Translations under genes and position numbers: made by a program
Shown: positions 7,251 to 16,101 of the stretch, piece by piece
Numbering within the stretch: the first letter of the stretch is position 1
Layout of the letters: every line of letters starts with the position of its first letter
Notes under the pieces: generated by a model
Database searches by the model: none
What the model was told of the DNA's origin: nothing
What the model saw: only the letters and a program-made list of their open reading frames with translations
Source of the DNA: Burkholderiales bacterium
GTDB taxonomy: Bacteria > Pseudomonadota > Gammaproteobacteria > Burkholderiales > Burkholderiaceae_C
NCBI GenBank assembly: GCA_947462175.1
Contig: CANHOE010000016.1
Span: 1 to 16,163, forward strand
Direction: 5' to 3'
Length of the DNA stretch: 16,163 nucleotides

Positions 7251-7275
7251 TGTTGTTTTGCGCGGTGGCTAACAA

Positions 7276-7306
7276 GGGCATGAGGTGACCGGCCCCGCTC
7301 ATGCCC
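7276..7306. terminator. Convergent-gene hairpin, possible terminator
   Basis: GGGCATGAG and CTCATGCCC form a perfect 9-bp stem with a 13-nt loop between the converging ends of the FAD oxidoreductase and pyrD. On the minus strand, downstream of pyrD, the stem is followed by TTGTTAG, a weak U-tract. On the plus strand there is none, but a second small stem (GGGG-CCCC, 7307-7320) follows. It may end transcription from either side inefficiently. Confidence 0.45.
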
Positions 7307-7326
7307 GGGGACAGAGCCCCAGGCGC

Positions 7327-8373
7327 TCATCGTGATGTGTTGCTCTTCAACGCCTGAGCAGCCTCTGTTATCAGCTCCGGCCCTTTGTAGATGAAGCCTG
7401 TGTAGATCTGCACCAGGTCAGCCCCAGCTGCCACCTTGGCAACTGCATCGGAACCGCTCATCACGCCGCCGACGCCGATGATCGGGTAGCCCGCGCCGAG
7501 TTCAGCGCGGAGTTGGCGGATCACCGCGTTGCTCGCCTCGAAGACCGGAGCGCCTGACAGTCCGCCGGTTTCGTTGGCGTTCGGCAGGCCTTTGACGGCA
7601 TCGCGTGCAATCGTCGTGTTGGTCGCGATCACGCCGCTGATGCCATGGTTCTTGAGCGTGGTGGCAATCACGCGAATCTGACCCTCGACGAGGTCAGGCG
7701 CTATCTTCACGAACATGGGCACTTGGCGGCCGTGGCGCTGGGCCAGTGTGAAGTGGCGCTCCGACAGCGCACCGAGCAGCGTGTCGAGTGCCTCGTCGCT
7801 TTGCAGCGCGCGCAGGTTCGTGGTGTTCGGTGACGAGATGTTGACCGTCACGTAATCGGCATGTGGGTAGACGCCATCCAGACAGGTCAGATAGTCGTCT
7901 ACCGCACGCTCGATCGGCGTCGTTGCGTTCTTGCCGATGTTCAGCCCGAGGATGCCGCCTTGCTGCCGAAACTTGGCGCGCTGCACATTGGCGACGAACG
8001 CGGTCAGCCCACCGTTATTGAAGCCCAGGCGGTTGATCAGCGCATTCGCTTCCGTCAGCCGCCACATTCGCGGCTTCGGGTTGCCGGGTTGCGCCAGGGG
8101 CGTGACCGTGCCGACTTCGATGAAGCCGAACCCCAGCGCGCCGAAGCCGTCGATGCAGCGGCCATTCTTGTCGAGCCCGGCGGCCAGACCGATGCGGTTC
8201 GGAAAGCGCAGCCCCGCCAGCGTCACCGGGTCGTCAATGCGCGTCTGGCGGATCGCGCACATCAGCGGGGTGTGCTGGATGCGTGCGAGGGTGTCGAGCG
8301 TCAGGTCATGCGCCTGTTCTGGGTCGAGACCGAACAGGAACGGGCGTGTCAGTGCGTAGGGGAGGAGGGCCAT
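7327..8373 (-). CDS. pyrD: Dihydroorotate dehydrogenase (quinone), class 2
   Basis: This 348-aa flavoenzyme of de novo pyrimidine synthesis oxidises dihydroorotate to orotate and passes electrons to ubiquinone at the inner membrane. Class 2 membership is shown by the N-terminal helical extension ([19 protein letters not shown]) and by serine as the catalytic base, Ser181 in NISSPNT (class 1 has cysteine). Other conserved stretches are [62 protein letters not shown] and [10 protein letters not shown]. All FMN and substrate contacts expected from the E. coli enzyme appear present. The length is normal (E. coli 336). It diverges from rpiA with only 48 bp between start codons, so both promoters must be compact or overlap. 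Confidence 0.98.
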   Translation of the reverse strand: MALLPYALTRPFLFGLDPEQAHDLTLDTLARIQHTPLMCAIRQTRIDDPVTLAGLRFPNRIGLAAGLDKNGRCIDGFGALGFGFIEVGTVTPLAQPGNPKPRMWRLTEANALINRLGFNNGGLTAFVANVQRAKFRQQGGILGLNIGKNATTPIERAVDDYLTCLDGVYPHADYVTVNISSPNTTNLRALQSDEALDTLLGALSERHFTLAQRHGRQVPMFVKIAPDLVEGQIRVIATTLKNHGISGVIATNTTIARDAVKGLPNANETGGLSGAPVFEASNAVIRQLRAELGAGYPIIGVGGVMSGSDAVAKVAAGADLVQIYTGFIYKGPELITEAAQALKSNTSR

Positions 8374-8421
8374 GAAGGGTGCGCGGGATAATTCGGAATT
8401 GTCTCAAACGGTGTCCTTGTC

Positions 8422-9093
8422 ATGAATCAGGATGAACTGAAGGTGATGGTCGGCCGCGCCGCGCTGGCACAGGTGGTGCCGGGCAGCGTGGTCGGGGTGG
8501 GCACGGGCTCGACGGTCAACTGTTTCATCGATGCGCTCGCGACGATGCGCGACCGGATCATCGGCGCGGTTTCCAGCAGCGAGAAGAGCAGCGAGCGGCT
8601 GCGTTCCCACGGCATCGCGGTGCTCGACAGCAATGCGATCGAGCGCATCCCCGTGTACATCGACGGTGCCGACGAGATCGATCCGCACGGGCACATGATC
8701 AAGGGCGGCGGCGCGGCGCTGACGCGCGAGAAGATCGTCGCTGATCTGGCTGACCGTTTTGTCTGCATCGCGGATGTTTCCAAGCGCGTCGCGGTGCTGG
8801 GCCGATTTCCGCTGCCGGTCGAGGTGATCCCGATGGCCGCAGCACAAATCGCCCGGCGCTTCGTGACCTGGGGTGGCCGTCCAGTGCTCCGCGCCGGTGT
8901 GGTCACTGACAACGGATGCCATCTGATCGATGTGCACGGCCTGCACATCACCGACCCGCTCGCAATGGAATCTGAGATCAATCAATGGCCCGGTGTGGTC
9001 AGTGTGGGCATCTTTGCGCGGCACCGCGCGAGCCTCTGCCTGTTCGGCGGCCCGCAAGGCGTAGAGCCGGTGTCATACACGACCACCTCCTGA
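8422..9093 (+). CDS. rpiA: Ribose-5-phosphate isomerase A
   Basis: This 223-aa cytosolic enzyme of the non-oxidative pentose phosphate pathway interconverts ribose 5-phosphate and ribulose 5-phosphate. The family motifs are intact: the phosphate loop GVGTGSTV (25-32), SSSEKSS (51-57), DGADEID with Asp81 and Asp84, and [11 protein letters not shown] with Lys94 and catalytic Glu103. These positions are the same numbers as in E. coli RpiA. FPLPVEV and the later GVV-DNG segment are also present. Length matches the family (about 219-230). The start ATG is the only suitable one after the divergent pyrD start, though its ribosome-binding site is weak. Confidence 0.98.
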   Translation: MNQDELKVMVGRAALAQVVPGSVVGVGTGSTVNCFIDALATMRDRIIGAVSSSEKSSERLRSHGIAVLDSNAIERIPVYIDGADEIDPHGHMIKGGGAALTREKIVADLADRFVCIADVSKRVAVLGRFPLPVEVIPMAAAQIARRFVTWGGRPVLRAGVVTDNGCHLIDVHGLHITDPLAMESEINQWPGVVSVGIFARHRASLCLFGGPQGVEPVSYTTTS

Positions 9094-9159
9094 CACTGCT
9101 GGAACGCGCTGAAAACAGCGTAATCTCGCTGCCTTATTCATTGAAGCGGATGCATGCCC

Positions 9160-9342
9160 ATGGCCAAGCCCAACTATTCGTTCGAAAAGCGTCAGCGCGA
9201 GCTGGCCAAGAAGAAGAAGAAGGAAGAAAAAGTGAAGGAAAAGGCGGGTCGCAAAATCGGCGCCGATGGCGAGCCCGAGTCTGCAGCTGACGAGGGAGAC
9301 GCCTCGGCTCCCCCGGCTGGCGCTGGTCCGACAGGGGCCTGA
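9160..9342 (+). CDS. Small lysine-rich protein of unknown function
   Basis: This 60-aa protein begins MAKPNYSFEKRQRELAKKKK, followed by a charged Lys/Glu helix to about residue 30 and an acidic Ala/Pro/Gly-rich disordered tail. An ATG two codons upstream (9154) is an alternative start. The N-terminal pattern (MAKPNY-F-KRQ-E-KKKK) is one I recall from short uncharacterised proteins of many proteobacteria, which supports a real gene. No function is known to me. The basic helix could bind nucleic acid or the ribosome, but that is speculation. It lies 66 nt after rpiA on the same strand and ends before a bidirectional terminator. Confidence 0.7.
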   Translation: MAKPNYSFEKRQRELAKKKKKEEKVKEKAGRKIGADGEPESAADEGDASAPPAGAGPTGA

Positions 9343-9393
9343 GTCAGAGCGTTGCGGGGTGCTGCAAGCAGTAGCCCTGCGCGGTGGATGAGA

Positions 9394-9415
9394 AGAAGCC
9401 CGATGCTGGGCTTCT
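9394..9415. terminator. Bidirectional hairpin terminator between small ORF and mnmC
   Basis: AGAAGCCC and GGGCTTCT form an 8-bp stem with a 6-nt loop (GATGCT). On the minus strand it begins within the mnmC stop codon (TAG, 9416-9414) and is followed by TTCTCATCC, a pyrimidine-rich but imperfect tail. On the plus strand it lies 52 nt after the small lysine-rich gene. Its position between converging genes fits a shared terminator. Confidence 0.6.
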
Positions 9416-11249
9416 AGTCAGCGCGGCGCGATCGCCGCGCGGCCTCGCGAACCACAAAGCGGGCAGCGTCCACACTGTCCAGCAGGCTGGCCTCAATGGG
9501 CATCGGGGCCCCCGTGATCGAGGCGGCTGTGATCTGCGCGGCCAGCGCAGCCCAAGTGATGCCGCGCGAGCCGAATCCCGTGCAGGCATAGAGCCCCGGC
9601 AGCCTGGGCACCTGCGAAGTCTGTTCCAGACGTTGCACATTGATTGCCGCGCCGATGTCCGGTATCGCACCCAGCACCGGCAGCCGATCATCGGTGGTCC
9701 AGCGCCAGCCGGTACGGCCAGTCAGTGGCGTGGTCTCCAACTGAACCAGCTTGCCGGTCAGGCGGGACAGCTGCGCCAAGTTGTGACGGTGGTCGCTGCC
9801 CCGCACTGAAGGATCATCGTCGTCGGACTGTGACGTGGCGCCGAAGATGGCAAGACCATCGATCGCTGGCAGCAGGTAGCCCGAGCCTGTGATCGGAACC
9901 CGCGGCAGGCTGAGCGCACCTACTTCGCTCAGCGACGCCATGCTGATCTGGCCGCGCAGCTTCAGCAGCGGCCAGGCGTCGGGCGCTGCAGGTGGCATCA
10001 ACGGTCGCAACAGCCGCAGCGCGTCGCCAGCGTTGGCCAGCACCACGGTGCTCGAAGTGGCCATGGCGTGGCCAAAGGCATCGTGAAGTACCCAGCCTTC
10101 GGCTTCGCGTGTCAGCGATTCAACGGCGCAGCTGGCCCGGAGCGTGGCCCGCTGCCCCGCGCGTTCGAGAAACGAGCGCGCCAGCCCGCCCGGTTGAACC
10201 CAGCCCCCACCCGGGTACCACCAGGCTGGCTGGTGCAAGAGCAAGCCGCTGCGATCCGAGGCCTCGCGCGAGGACAACGCCTGCACGTAGTCCGATGGCA
10301 GCGCCAGGCGTTGCAAGGTGGCGTGCATTGCGGACAGGGCGTTGTCGAGGCTTTCAAGGCGCAGCAGACCCCGCGCATGGCCTGGAACGTCGTGCCGTGC
10401 GAGCGCAACGGTGACGGCACGTTGCGCTTCCAGTGCTGCGGCCCGATTGAAGCGCGCGTGGGCACCATCCTGTGGGTTGACGATGCCGTGAAACAGCCCG
10501 GCCGGGTTGCCCGAGGTTTCCATCGCGAGTGCCCCATGGCGTTCGAAGATGATGCTGTCGCGGCCTTGTTCGGCCAGTGCCCACGCGACCGCGCATCCGG
10601 CCAGGCCCGCACCGATGACCACGATCGGCGCGTTGTCAGGCGAACGAGTCGTGTAGCGAGAGGGCCTGCGCCTCGGTACGAATGAGGGTGCATAGCGCCA
10701 GCGTTCCCCTGCGTCGTCCGCCTGCGTGAACCCGGCAGAACGCATCGCGCCCGCTTCGGTGCCTGTTGCAGCATCGAGCCACGCCAGGCTGCCCACACGC
10801 GCCAACCGCGCCAAGGCTTTGGTCTCGCGTCCCGGCGCTGCGGCATCGCGCTCGATTCGGTGGCCGAGCGCAAACACGTCGACGGGAGTCGACAGTTCTC
10901 TGAGTCCTGCTCGCCATGCCATCGGCACCAGCAGCCATTGCACCTGCCCGCCCTCGAAGGCCAGTCGGTGCAGGTTGGGCGTGATCGGCGGCCAGTTCTC
11001 GCCGATCTCATCGTTCAGCATGGTGGCCGTGCAGCCGCCTGCGATGTCGGTGGACACGGTGATCACGTGCAACTGCGCACAGCGATGCGGATCGGCTCGC
11101 CAGGCTTGCAGGCAGTGCATGAAGCGACTGCCGCCATCGAATCGGTCGTCCAGCACCACGAATCGCCCGCTGCCTTGCCAAGCCTGGGCCAGTGCGGCAG
11201 CAAAAGCGTCAGGCGGGCCCGGTGGTTCCATCGCAACGCGTTGGATCAT
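9414..11249 (-). CDS. mnmC: MnmC-type tRNA 5-methylaminomethyl-2-thiouridine biosynthesis protein with degenerate methyltransferase half
   Basis: This 611-aa protein follows the MnmC layout. The C-terminal FAD half (about 207-611) is intact: PIVVIGAGLAGCAVAWALAE, ETSGNPAGLFHG, WWYPGGGWVQPGGLARSFL, TGRTGWRWTTDDRLPVLGAI and TGFGSRGITWAALAAQ. This half removes the carboxymethyl group from cmnm5s2U34 of tRNA. The N-terminal half is collinear with the MnmC methyltransferase but has lost its key motifs. The glycine-rich SAM loop (G-F-G-x-G-L-N-F in the family) reads RFDGGSRF near 36-43, and the catalytic-site D-G-F-A-P motif reads ALGHR near 127-131. The usual first ~40 residues, including the YFS-GL-E segment, are missing. 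Only the framework survives (QAWRAD, ALARLARVGSL, AGF). The ATG at 11249 overlaps the upstream TGA (ATGA). The protein probably acts as oxidoreductase only. Confidence 0.88.
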   Translation of the reverse strand: MIQRVAMEPPGPPDAFAAALAQAWQGSGRFVVLDDRFDGGSRFMHCLQAWRADPHRCAQLHVITVSTDIAGGCTATMLNDEIGENWPPITPNLHRLAFEGGQVQWLLVPMAWRAGLRELSTPVDVFALGHRIERDAAAPGRETKALARLARVGSLAWLDAATGTEAGAMRSAGFTQADDAGERWRYAPSFVPRRRPSRYTTRSPDNAPIVVIGAGLAGCAVAWALAEQGRDSIIFERHGALAMETSGNPAGLFHGIVNPQDGAHARFNRAAALEAQRAVTVALARHDVPGHARGLLRLESLDNALSAMHATLQRLALPSDYVQALSSREASDRSGLLLHQPAWWYPGGGWVQPGGLARSFLERAGQRATLRASCAVESLTREAEGWVLHDAFGHAMATSSTVVLANAGDALRLLRPLMPPAAPDAWPLLKLRGQISMASLSEVGALSLPRVPITGSGYLLPAIDGLAIFGATSQSDDDDPSVRGSDHRHNLAQLSRLTGKLVQLETTPLTGRTGWRWTTDDRLPVLGAIPDIGAAINVQRLEQTSQVPRLPGLYACTGFGSRGITWAALAAQITAASITGAPMPIEASLLDSVDAARFVVREAARRSRRAD

Positions 11250-12187
11250 GCGGCGCTGCGCGTGCGCAGCCACGACAGCAGCCGCTCGCGCGCCTCGGTC
11301 AGGTTGCGGTAGGTGAGCACCGCTGTGCTCATGCTTTGCAAGGCGTCATGCAGCCGTCGCGCATTCGCCGGTTCAGTGATCGCCTGCGCCAGCGGCTGAG
11401 ACTCGACCTGGATGGTGAACACCGCTTGCCGGTGCGAGGTCAGCGGGATGAACGTTTGCCGCTCGGTGCGCAGGAAGGCCATCGCTGCGAGCTGCTCTGC
11501 ATCGGCATCTGCGGGCCAACCGTGGGCAGGGAACCGAGCCGGGTGCGCGTCGAGTGGCGCATGGCTTGCGATGTTCCACACCCAGCGTACCCAGCGGTCG
11601 CTGCCGGTCACCAGCCGTGCGAGGTGATCGCTGGCGGTGATCAGCAACTGGTTGTCAGCCACGGGCGCGTGCACTTCGGCGAAGTGCCGGCCGATCTTGT
11701 CCTCGGGAGCCCAATGCGATGGCAGGCAGACTGCAAGCCAGGGGATGCGAGCGGTCTGGCCATCGATGACAGCCAGATCTTCGGCGAAGGCGAGGCAGAA
11801 CAGCGCGGTGCGGCGCCAGTGTGGAGGCAATGCCACAAGGCAGCGACCGACATCGTCCGTCGCGTCGGCGTGGCTCGATGTCGGGCCACCCTCGTGCACG
11901 GTCCAACCGAGCTGCAGAGCGTGCACGGATCCATCAGCGGCGCAGTGCCAGGCTCGGGGGTGCTCCGCTTCGGCGTGCTGGAACAGGGCCTGCAGCGCCG
12001 GTTGCGGATCGAAGCCGGGACTCATCAGCAACGCCTGATGGGCATGACCATTCAACACTGCCAGCTTTTCCCGCAGGGCGCGGTCGCCACGCCAGGTGGG
12101 CGTCAGCTGTACCGATCCGGGAGCGAGCCGACGCAGACCGGGCTGCATCCGGAACGGCGTGCTGATGGCGTCGAAGTCGAATGGCAT
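11246..12187 (-). CDS. DUF3445 protein (heme-dependent oxidative N-demethylase family)
   Basis: This 313-aa protein belongs to the DUF3445 family, whose characterised member is a heme-dependent oxidative N-demethylase with a PAS-like fold. Recognisable parts are the N-terminal STPFRMQPGLRRL (9-21), EDLAVID (136-142), LPSHWAPEDKIGRHFAEVHA (155-174, the most diagnostic block) and FLRTERQTFIPL (238-249) followed by AVFTIQVESQPL. The ATG at 12187 is preferred to a TTG 33 nt upstream that lies in the efp terminator T-tract. No clear ribosome-binding site was seen. Its stop overlaps the mnmC start (ATGA), so the two are co-translated. Whether it binds heme here, and its substrate, are not visible. 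A metabolic or tRNA-related link with MnmC is only a guess from gene order. Confidence 0.82.
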   Translation of the reverse strand: MPFDFDAISTPFRMQPGLRRLAPGSVQLTPTWRGDRALREKLAVLNGHAHQALLMSPGFDPQPALQALFQHAEAEHPRAWHCAADGSVHALQLGWTVHEGGPTSSHADATDDVGRCLVALPPHWRRTALFCLAFAEDLAVIDGQTARIPWLAVCLPSHWAPEDKIGRHFAEVHAPVADNQLLITASDHLARLVTGSDRWVRWVWNIASHAPLDAHPARFPAHGWPADADAEQLAAMAFLRTERQTFIPLTSHRQAVFTIQVESQPLAQAITEPANARRLHDALQSMSTAVLTYRNLTEARERLLSWLRTRSAA

Positions 12188-12218
12188 CGGCCGATCATGC
12201 CGAAGAACTTGTCGAACC

Positions 12219-12244
12219 AAAGAAAAGGGCGCCCGGAAGCGCCC
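12219..12244 (-). terminator. Intrinsic terminator of efp
   Basis: In the minus-strand transcript, GGGCGC-TTCCGG-GCGCCC is followed at once by TTTTCTTT. This is a textbook rho-independent terminator starting 30 nt after the efp stop codon. It separates the earP-efp unit from the DUF3445-mnmC unit, whose promoter must therefore lie within or after it. Confidence 0.9.
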
Positions 12245-12274
12245 ACTGTACGAACGGCCGACAGGTGTCCGCCG

Positions 12275-12829
12275 TTAAACGCGCTTGCGGTACTCGTGCG
12301 TGCGGGTGTCGATTTCGACCTTGTCGCCGGTTTGAACGAACAGCGGCACCGAGATCTCGAAGCCGGTCGCCAGCTTGGCATTCTTGAGCACCTTGCCCGA
12401 GGTGTCGCCCTTGACGGCGGGCTCGGTCTCGACGATTTCTCGCACCAGGCTGGTCGGCAGTTCGACCGAGATCGCCTTACCGTCGTAGAAGACCACTTCG
12501 ACCGGCATGGCGTCTTCGAGGTACTGGAGCGCGTCGCCCATGTTCTCGCTCTCGACCTCGAACTGGTTGTACTCGGCGTCCATGAAGGCGTACATCGGGT
12601 CGGCGAAGTAGGAGTAGGTGCACTCCTTCTTGTCGAGGATGACCTGGTCCATCTTGTCGTCGGCCTTGAAGACGACTTCGGTGCCGGAGTTGCTCAGCAG
12701 GCTTTTGAGCTTCATGCGCACGGTGGCCGAATTGCGGCCGCCGCGGCTGTATTCGGTTTTCAGCACGACCATCGGGTCCTTGCCGTGCATGATGACGTTG
12801 CCGGCGCGAATTTCCTGTGCGATTTTCAT
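12275..12829 (-). CDS. efp: Elongation factor P (Arg32 type)
   Basis: This 184-aa translation factor binds between the P and E sites of the ribosome and relieves stalling at consecutive prolines. The three-domain beta fold is covered end to end, from [13 protein letters not shown] through the C-terminal [18 protein letters not shown]. The tip of the domain I loop reads SRGGRNSA, with Arg32 as the modified residue. Gammaproteobacteria such as E. coli have a lysine (Lys34) in this loop instead. Arg32-type EF-P is activated by rhamnosylation by EarP, whose gene lies directly upstream on the same strand with a 65-nt gap containing a hairpin. Expression ends at a strong intrinsic terminator. One natural candidate target is MnmC (PPGPP) and another is the proline-rich linker of the protease, though the latter is mostly alternating Pro-Thr rather than Pro-Pro. 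Confidence 0.98.
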   Translation of the reverse strand: MKIAQEIRAGNVIMHGKDPMVVLKTEYSRGGRNSATVRMKLKSLLSNSGTEVVFKADDKMDQVILDKKECTYSYFADPMYAFMDAEYNQFEVESENMGDALQYLEDAMPVEVVFYDGKAISVELPTSLVREIVETEPAVKGDTSGKVLKNAKLATGFEISVPLFVQTGDKVEIDTRTHEYRKRV

Positions 12830-12857
12830 GACGCTGTCCGTTGAGATCCGTGGGGTT

Positions 12858-12894
12858 GGCTTTTCGTGTTTCGGGGGTCGCGAAACGAAAAGCC
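12858..12894 (-). other. Strong hairpin between earP and efp
   Basis: GGCTTTTCGT pairs perfectly with ACGAAAAGCC (10 bp), and the stem continues after one bulged base as TTTCG/CGAAA around a G/C-rich loop. It begins at the base after the earP stop codon and ends 28 nt before the efp ATG. There is no U-tract after it on the minus strand, so full termination is unlikely. It could attenuate, stabilise the mRNA end or mark a processing site, letting efp be expressed far more than earP. The structure is seen; the role is inferred. Confidence 0.5.
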
Positions 12895-14058
12895 TCAGAT
12901 TTTAGCCTGCGGATGGCTGGATTTGGCATTGGCGAACGCCATCAGCTGAGTCACGAGGTCTGGTTGGGCCAGCAGCTCGGTGCGCCAGTCTGTGCACACC
13001 CTGGCCCAGGCGGACATCGAGGACGGCGAGTGCAACCTGCCCCAGGCGTCTGGGTCGTTCGTCTCGGACAGGTTGTTCCAGCGGAAGGCGGCGCGCCGGA
13101 TCGAGTCAGCCATCGCCGGGTCGGCGGCCTGTAACGCCTTGGCCAGAAACGCCGCGAGCTTTGCTGAATGGACCCCGTCGTCCTGCGGGTAGATCTGCCA
13201 GAGGAACGGGCGGCCTGCCCAGATCGCGCGCACCAGCGAGTCCTCGCCGCGCACCAGATTCAGGTCGCATGACCAAAGCAGGTGGTCGTAGTCGATTTGC
13301 GTGAGCCAGGGCAGGGCCTGCACGCGCAAGTTCGGATGCCCGCCGCTCCGGGCCAGCGCTTGCGCCACCTGATCGGTGGCGTGGCAGGGCGTGGTGAGCA
13401 GCAGCGTCGGGCGAGCGCCCAGCGCCTGCAACAGTTCCGGCACGTTCGGGTTGGCATAACAGAACAGGCTGACCAGGCGTTCTCCGGGTAGCGGTGTGAT
13501 GTGGTGCTGGGCCAGCCAGGCTTCAGGGTCGAACGCGGCTTGTCGCTGCAACAAGTCGGCTTCGCGCAACAGACCGCCGGTGCCTTCCGTGAAGCCGGGA
13601 TAGAAGTACCAGCTCGTCAGTCCGCGGGCGAGACCGCTGCCTTGCAGGGACGGGAGCCCGTGGTTGCGCTCTACGTACGGCTCCGCACTGAGGTACTCCA
13701 GGTTGATCCAGACTGGTGCAGCCGATCGCTGGTGTGCGAGTGCGATACGGCGCAGACAAGGGTCGGGCAGGCCGCAGCCGAAGGCCTCGATCACCACTGC
13801 CGCAGGCTCGACGTCCGCGATCGCAAAGGCCTCGTCTGCCACCGGCCACGCCCGTACCTCGACACCGGGCCAGCCTCCAGGCGCCATCCATGTCAGGGCG
13901 TGCGCGTCGTCGATCCAGAGGCGCACGGCAATGCCGCGCTCGGCCAGATCGGTTGCCAGCCGCCAGCACACGCCGACATCGCCGTGGTTGTCGACGACGC
14001 GGCAGAACACATCCCAGGTGGCGCGATGGCAGGGGTGTCGTGGCACGTTGAAGGGCAT
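12895..14058 (-). CDS. earP: EF-P arginine rhamnosyltransferase EarP
   Basis: This 387-aa GT-B-fold glycosyltransferase (formerly DUF2331) moves rhamnose from dTDP-beta-L-rhamnose to Arg32 of EF-P. The ATG at 14058 starts a normal-length protein. The open frame runs 81 codons further but crosses the divergent uvrC start. The N-terminal catalytic region [20 protein letters not shown] carries Asp23 and Asp27, spaced as the Asp13/Asp17 pair of the Pseudomonas enzyme. The nucleotide-sugar region has [20 protein letters not shown], with Glu272 or Asp273 at the place of the family's essential acidic residue, then [25 protein letters not shown] and [20 protein letters not shown] are also family blocks. 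efp follows on the same strand. Divergence from uvrC leaves only 36 bp between start codons. Confidence 0.95.
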   Translation of the reverse strand: MPFNVPRHPCHRATWDVFCRVVDNHGDVGVCWRLATDLAERGIAVRLWIDDAHALTWMAPGGWPGVEVRAWPVADEAFAIADVEPAAVVIEAFGCGLPDPCLRRIALAHQRSAAPVWINLEYLSAEPYVERNHGLPSLQGSGLARGLTSWYFYPGFTEGTGGLLREADLLQRQAAFDPEAWLAQHHITPLPGERLVSLFCYANPNVPELLQALGARPTLLLTTPCHATDQVAQALARSGGHPNLRVQALPWLTQIDYDHLLWSCDLNLVRGEDSLVRAIWAGRPFLWQIYPQDDGVHSAKLAAFLAKALQAADPAMADSIRRAAFRWNNLSETNDPDAWGRLHSPSSMSAWARVCTDWRTELLAQPDLVTQLMAFANAKSSHPQAKI

Positions 14059-14094
14059 CGGTGAATTATCCGAGCGTCGGCACAATCGCTGGCG

Positions 14095-16101
14095 ATGTCT
14101 GACAACCCTGAACACCCCGATCCAGCCCAAGCGCAGCGCGAGCGCCTGCTCGCGGACGTGGCCGCGCTGCCCGGTCTGCCCGGTGTGTACCGCTATTTCG
14201 ACGCACACGGCGGCGTGCTCTATGTCGGCAAGGCGCGGGACCTGAAGAAGCGGGTGTCGAGCTACTTCCAGAAGCAGCACGGGGGCACACGCATCGGCCA
14301 CATGATCACGAAGATCGTGCGGATGGAAACCACAGTGGTGCGCTCCGAAGCCGAGGCGTTGCTGCTCGAGAACAACCTGATCAAGACGCTGAACCCGCGC
14401 TACAACATCCTGTTTCGCGACGACAAGAGCTATCCGTATCTGAAGATCACCGGCACCTCCAACTCGCCGTCGGCATCGAGTGCCTCACGCTACCCGCGAA
14501 TGGTCTATTACCGCGGGCCGGTCGATCAACGCCACCACTATTTCGGCCCGTACCCGAGTGCCTGGGCCGTCAAGGAATCGATTCAGCTGCTGCAGAAGGT
14601 GTTCCGGCTGCGCACCTGCGAGGACACGGTCTTCAACAACCGCAGCCGGCCTTGTCTGCTGCATCAGATCAAGCGCTGCTCCGGGCCGTGTGTCGCCTTG
14701 ATCTCACCCGACGACTATGCGCGCGATGTCGCCAATGCCGAGCGGTTCCTTCAAGGCGAACAACAGCAGGTGATGGACACCCTGCAGTCGCAGATGATGG
14801 CGCATGCCGATGTGCTGCAATTCGAGCAGGCAGCCGAGATCCGCAATCAGCTAGGTGCCCTGTCCCGGGTGCTGCACCAGCAGGCGGTCGAGGACAACAC
14901 CGGAGCCGCGACGCGGGACGCCGACATCCTCGCCGTCAAGGTGCAGGGCGGTCGTGCCTGCGTCAACCTGGCGATGGTGCGCGGTGGTCGTCACCTCGGC
15001 GATCGGCCATTCTTCCCGGTGCATGTCGACGACGCGACCACGTTGGGCGCCGAATCGGCGACCGACGATGCTGGCAAGACGCTGCCTTCGCCTGAAGCGC
15101 TGGTGCTTGAAGCCTTCATCGCGCAGCATTACCTCGATGGCGGCGTGCCGCCCTTGCTCGTGTTGAGCCATCCGGTGGACAAGGCGCTGATCGACGCATT
15201 GACGGCGCACGCCGGGGTCAAGGTGACGGCGCAGCACCAGCCACGAGATGCCCGCCGAGCCTGGCTGGACATGTGCATCAAGGGCGCCGATCTGCGCCTG
15301 GCCCAGTTGCTGGCCGAAGAGGGCTCGCAGCAGGCACGAACGCGAGCGCTGGTGGACGTGCTGGAGATCGACACCGAGGCGCTTGATACGTTTCGCATCG
15401 AGTGTTTCGACATCAGCCACACAGCTGGCGAGGCCACGCAGGCATCCTGCGTGGTTTTCGAGAACCACAAGATGCGCAGTGCCCAGTACCGCCGCTACAA
15501 CATCGAAGGCATCACTGGCGGCGACGACTACGCTGCGATGCGCCAGGTGCTGATGCGTCGCTATGGCAAGTTGGCTGCTCAGGTCGGCAAGCGTGCCGAT
15601 GGGCCTGAAGACTCGTTGCATGAGGACACGGTGATCGCCAAGCCCGAGTTGCGACTGCCCGACCTGGTGCTGGTGGACGGCGGCCGCGGCCAGGTCAGCA
15701 TGGCTCGCGAAGTGTTCGAGGAACTGGGCCTGGATCTGGGGCTGATCATCGGCGTAGAGAAAGGCGAGGGGCGCAAGGTGGGTCTGGAAGAGTTGGTCTT
15801 TGCCGACGGCCGCAAGAAAGTCACGCTTGCCAAGGATTCCGCGGCGCTGATGCTGGTCGCACAAATCCGTGACGAAGCCCATCGTTTCGCCATTACCGGC
15901 ATGCGCGCCAAGCGTGCCAGCGTGCGCACCGGCGGCAGCAAGCTCGAAGATATCGACGGTGTCGGGCCGAAGAAGCGCGCCCGGCTGCTGCAACGTTTCG
16001 GTGGGGTGCGCGGCGTGGCGAGCGCCAGTGTCGATGACCTGTTGACCGTTGAAGGCATCTCGAAGGACCTGGCCGAGGCCATCTACCGTGCCTTGCACTG
16101 A
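14095..16101 (+). CDS. uvrC: Excinuclease ABC subunit C
   Basis: This 668-aa nuclease of nucleotide excision repair makes both incisions flanking a DNA lesion marked by UvrB. The N-terminal GIY-YIG domain (about 27-105) shows [25 protein letters not shown] and Glu92 in LLENNLIK, and makes the 3' cut. Four cysteines at 175, 187, 195 and 199 have the 12-8-4 spacing of the iron-sulfur ligands described for E. coli UvrC. A UVR motif follows at about 222-258. The RNase-H-like 5' nuclease domain has Asp439 (CFDISHT), Asp528 ([10 protein letters not shown]) and the DEAHRFAI segment (593-600). Tandem helix-hairpin-helix motifs close the protein (about 617-668). A serine-rich insertion at about 120-135 seems lineage-specific. 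The gene is complete and diverges from earP. Confidence 0.98.
   Translation: MSDNPEHPDPAQAQRERLLADVAALPGLPGVYRYFDAHGGVLYVGKARDLKKRVSSYFQKQHGGTRIGHMITKIVRMETTVVRSEAEALLLENNLIKTLNPRYNILFRDDKSYPYLKITGTSNSPSASSASRYPRMVYYRGPVDQRHHYFGPYPSAWAVKESIQLLQKVFRLRTCEDTVFNNRSRPCLLHQIKRCSGPCVALISPDDYARDVANAERFLQGEQQQVMDTLQSQMMAHADVLQFEQAAEIRNQLGALSRVLHQQAVEDNTGAATRDADILAVKVQGGRACVNLAMVRGGRHLGDRPFFPVHVDDATTLGAESATDDAGKTLPSPEALVLEAFIAQHYLDGGVPPLLVLSHPVDKALIDALTAHAGVKVTAQHQPRDARRAWLDMCIKGADLRLAQLLAEEGSQQARTRALVDVLEIDTEALDTFRIECFDISHTAGEATQASCVVFENHKMRSAQYRRYNIEGITGGDDYAAMRQVLMRRYGKLAAQVGKRADGPEDSLHEDTVIAKPELRLPDLVLVDGGRGQVSMAREVFEELGLDLGLIIGVEKGEGRKVGLEELVFADGRKKVTLAKDSAALMLVAQIRDEAHRFAITGMRAKRASVRTGGSKLEDIDGVGPKKRARLLQRFGGVRGVASASVDDLLTVEGISKDLAEAIYRALH

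Noticed and set aside
9107..9120. CGCTG-AAAA-CAGCG hairpin after rpiA
   Set aside because: A 5-bp stem without a T-tract is too weak to call as a terminator.
11192..12844. 550-codon plus-strand frame
   Set aside because: It runs antisense across mnmC, the DUF3445 gene and efp, including an intrinsic terminator, so it is a GC-driven shadow.
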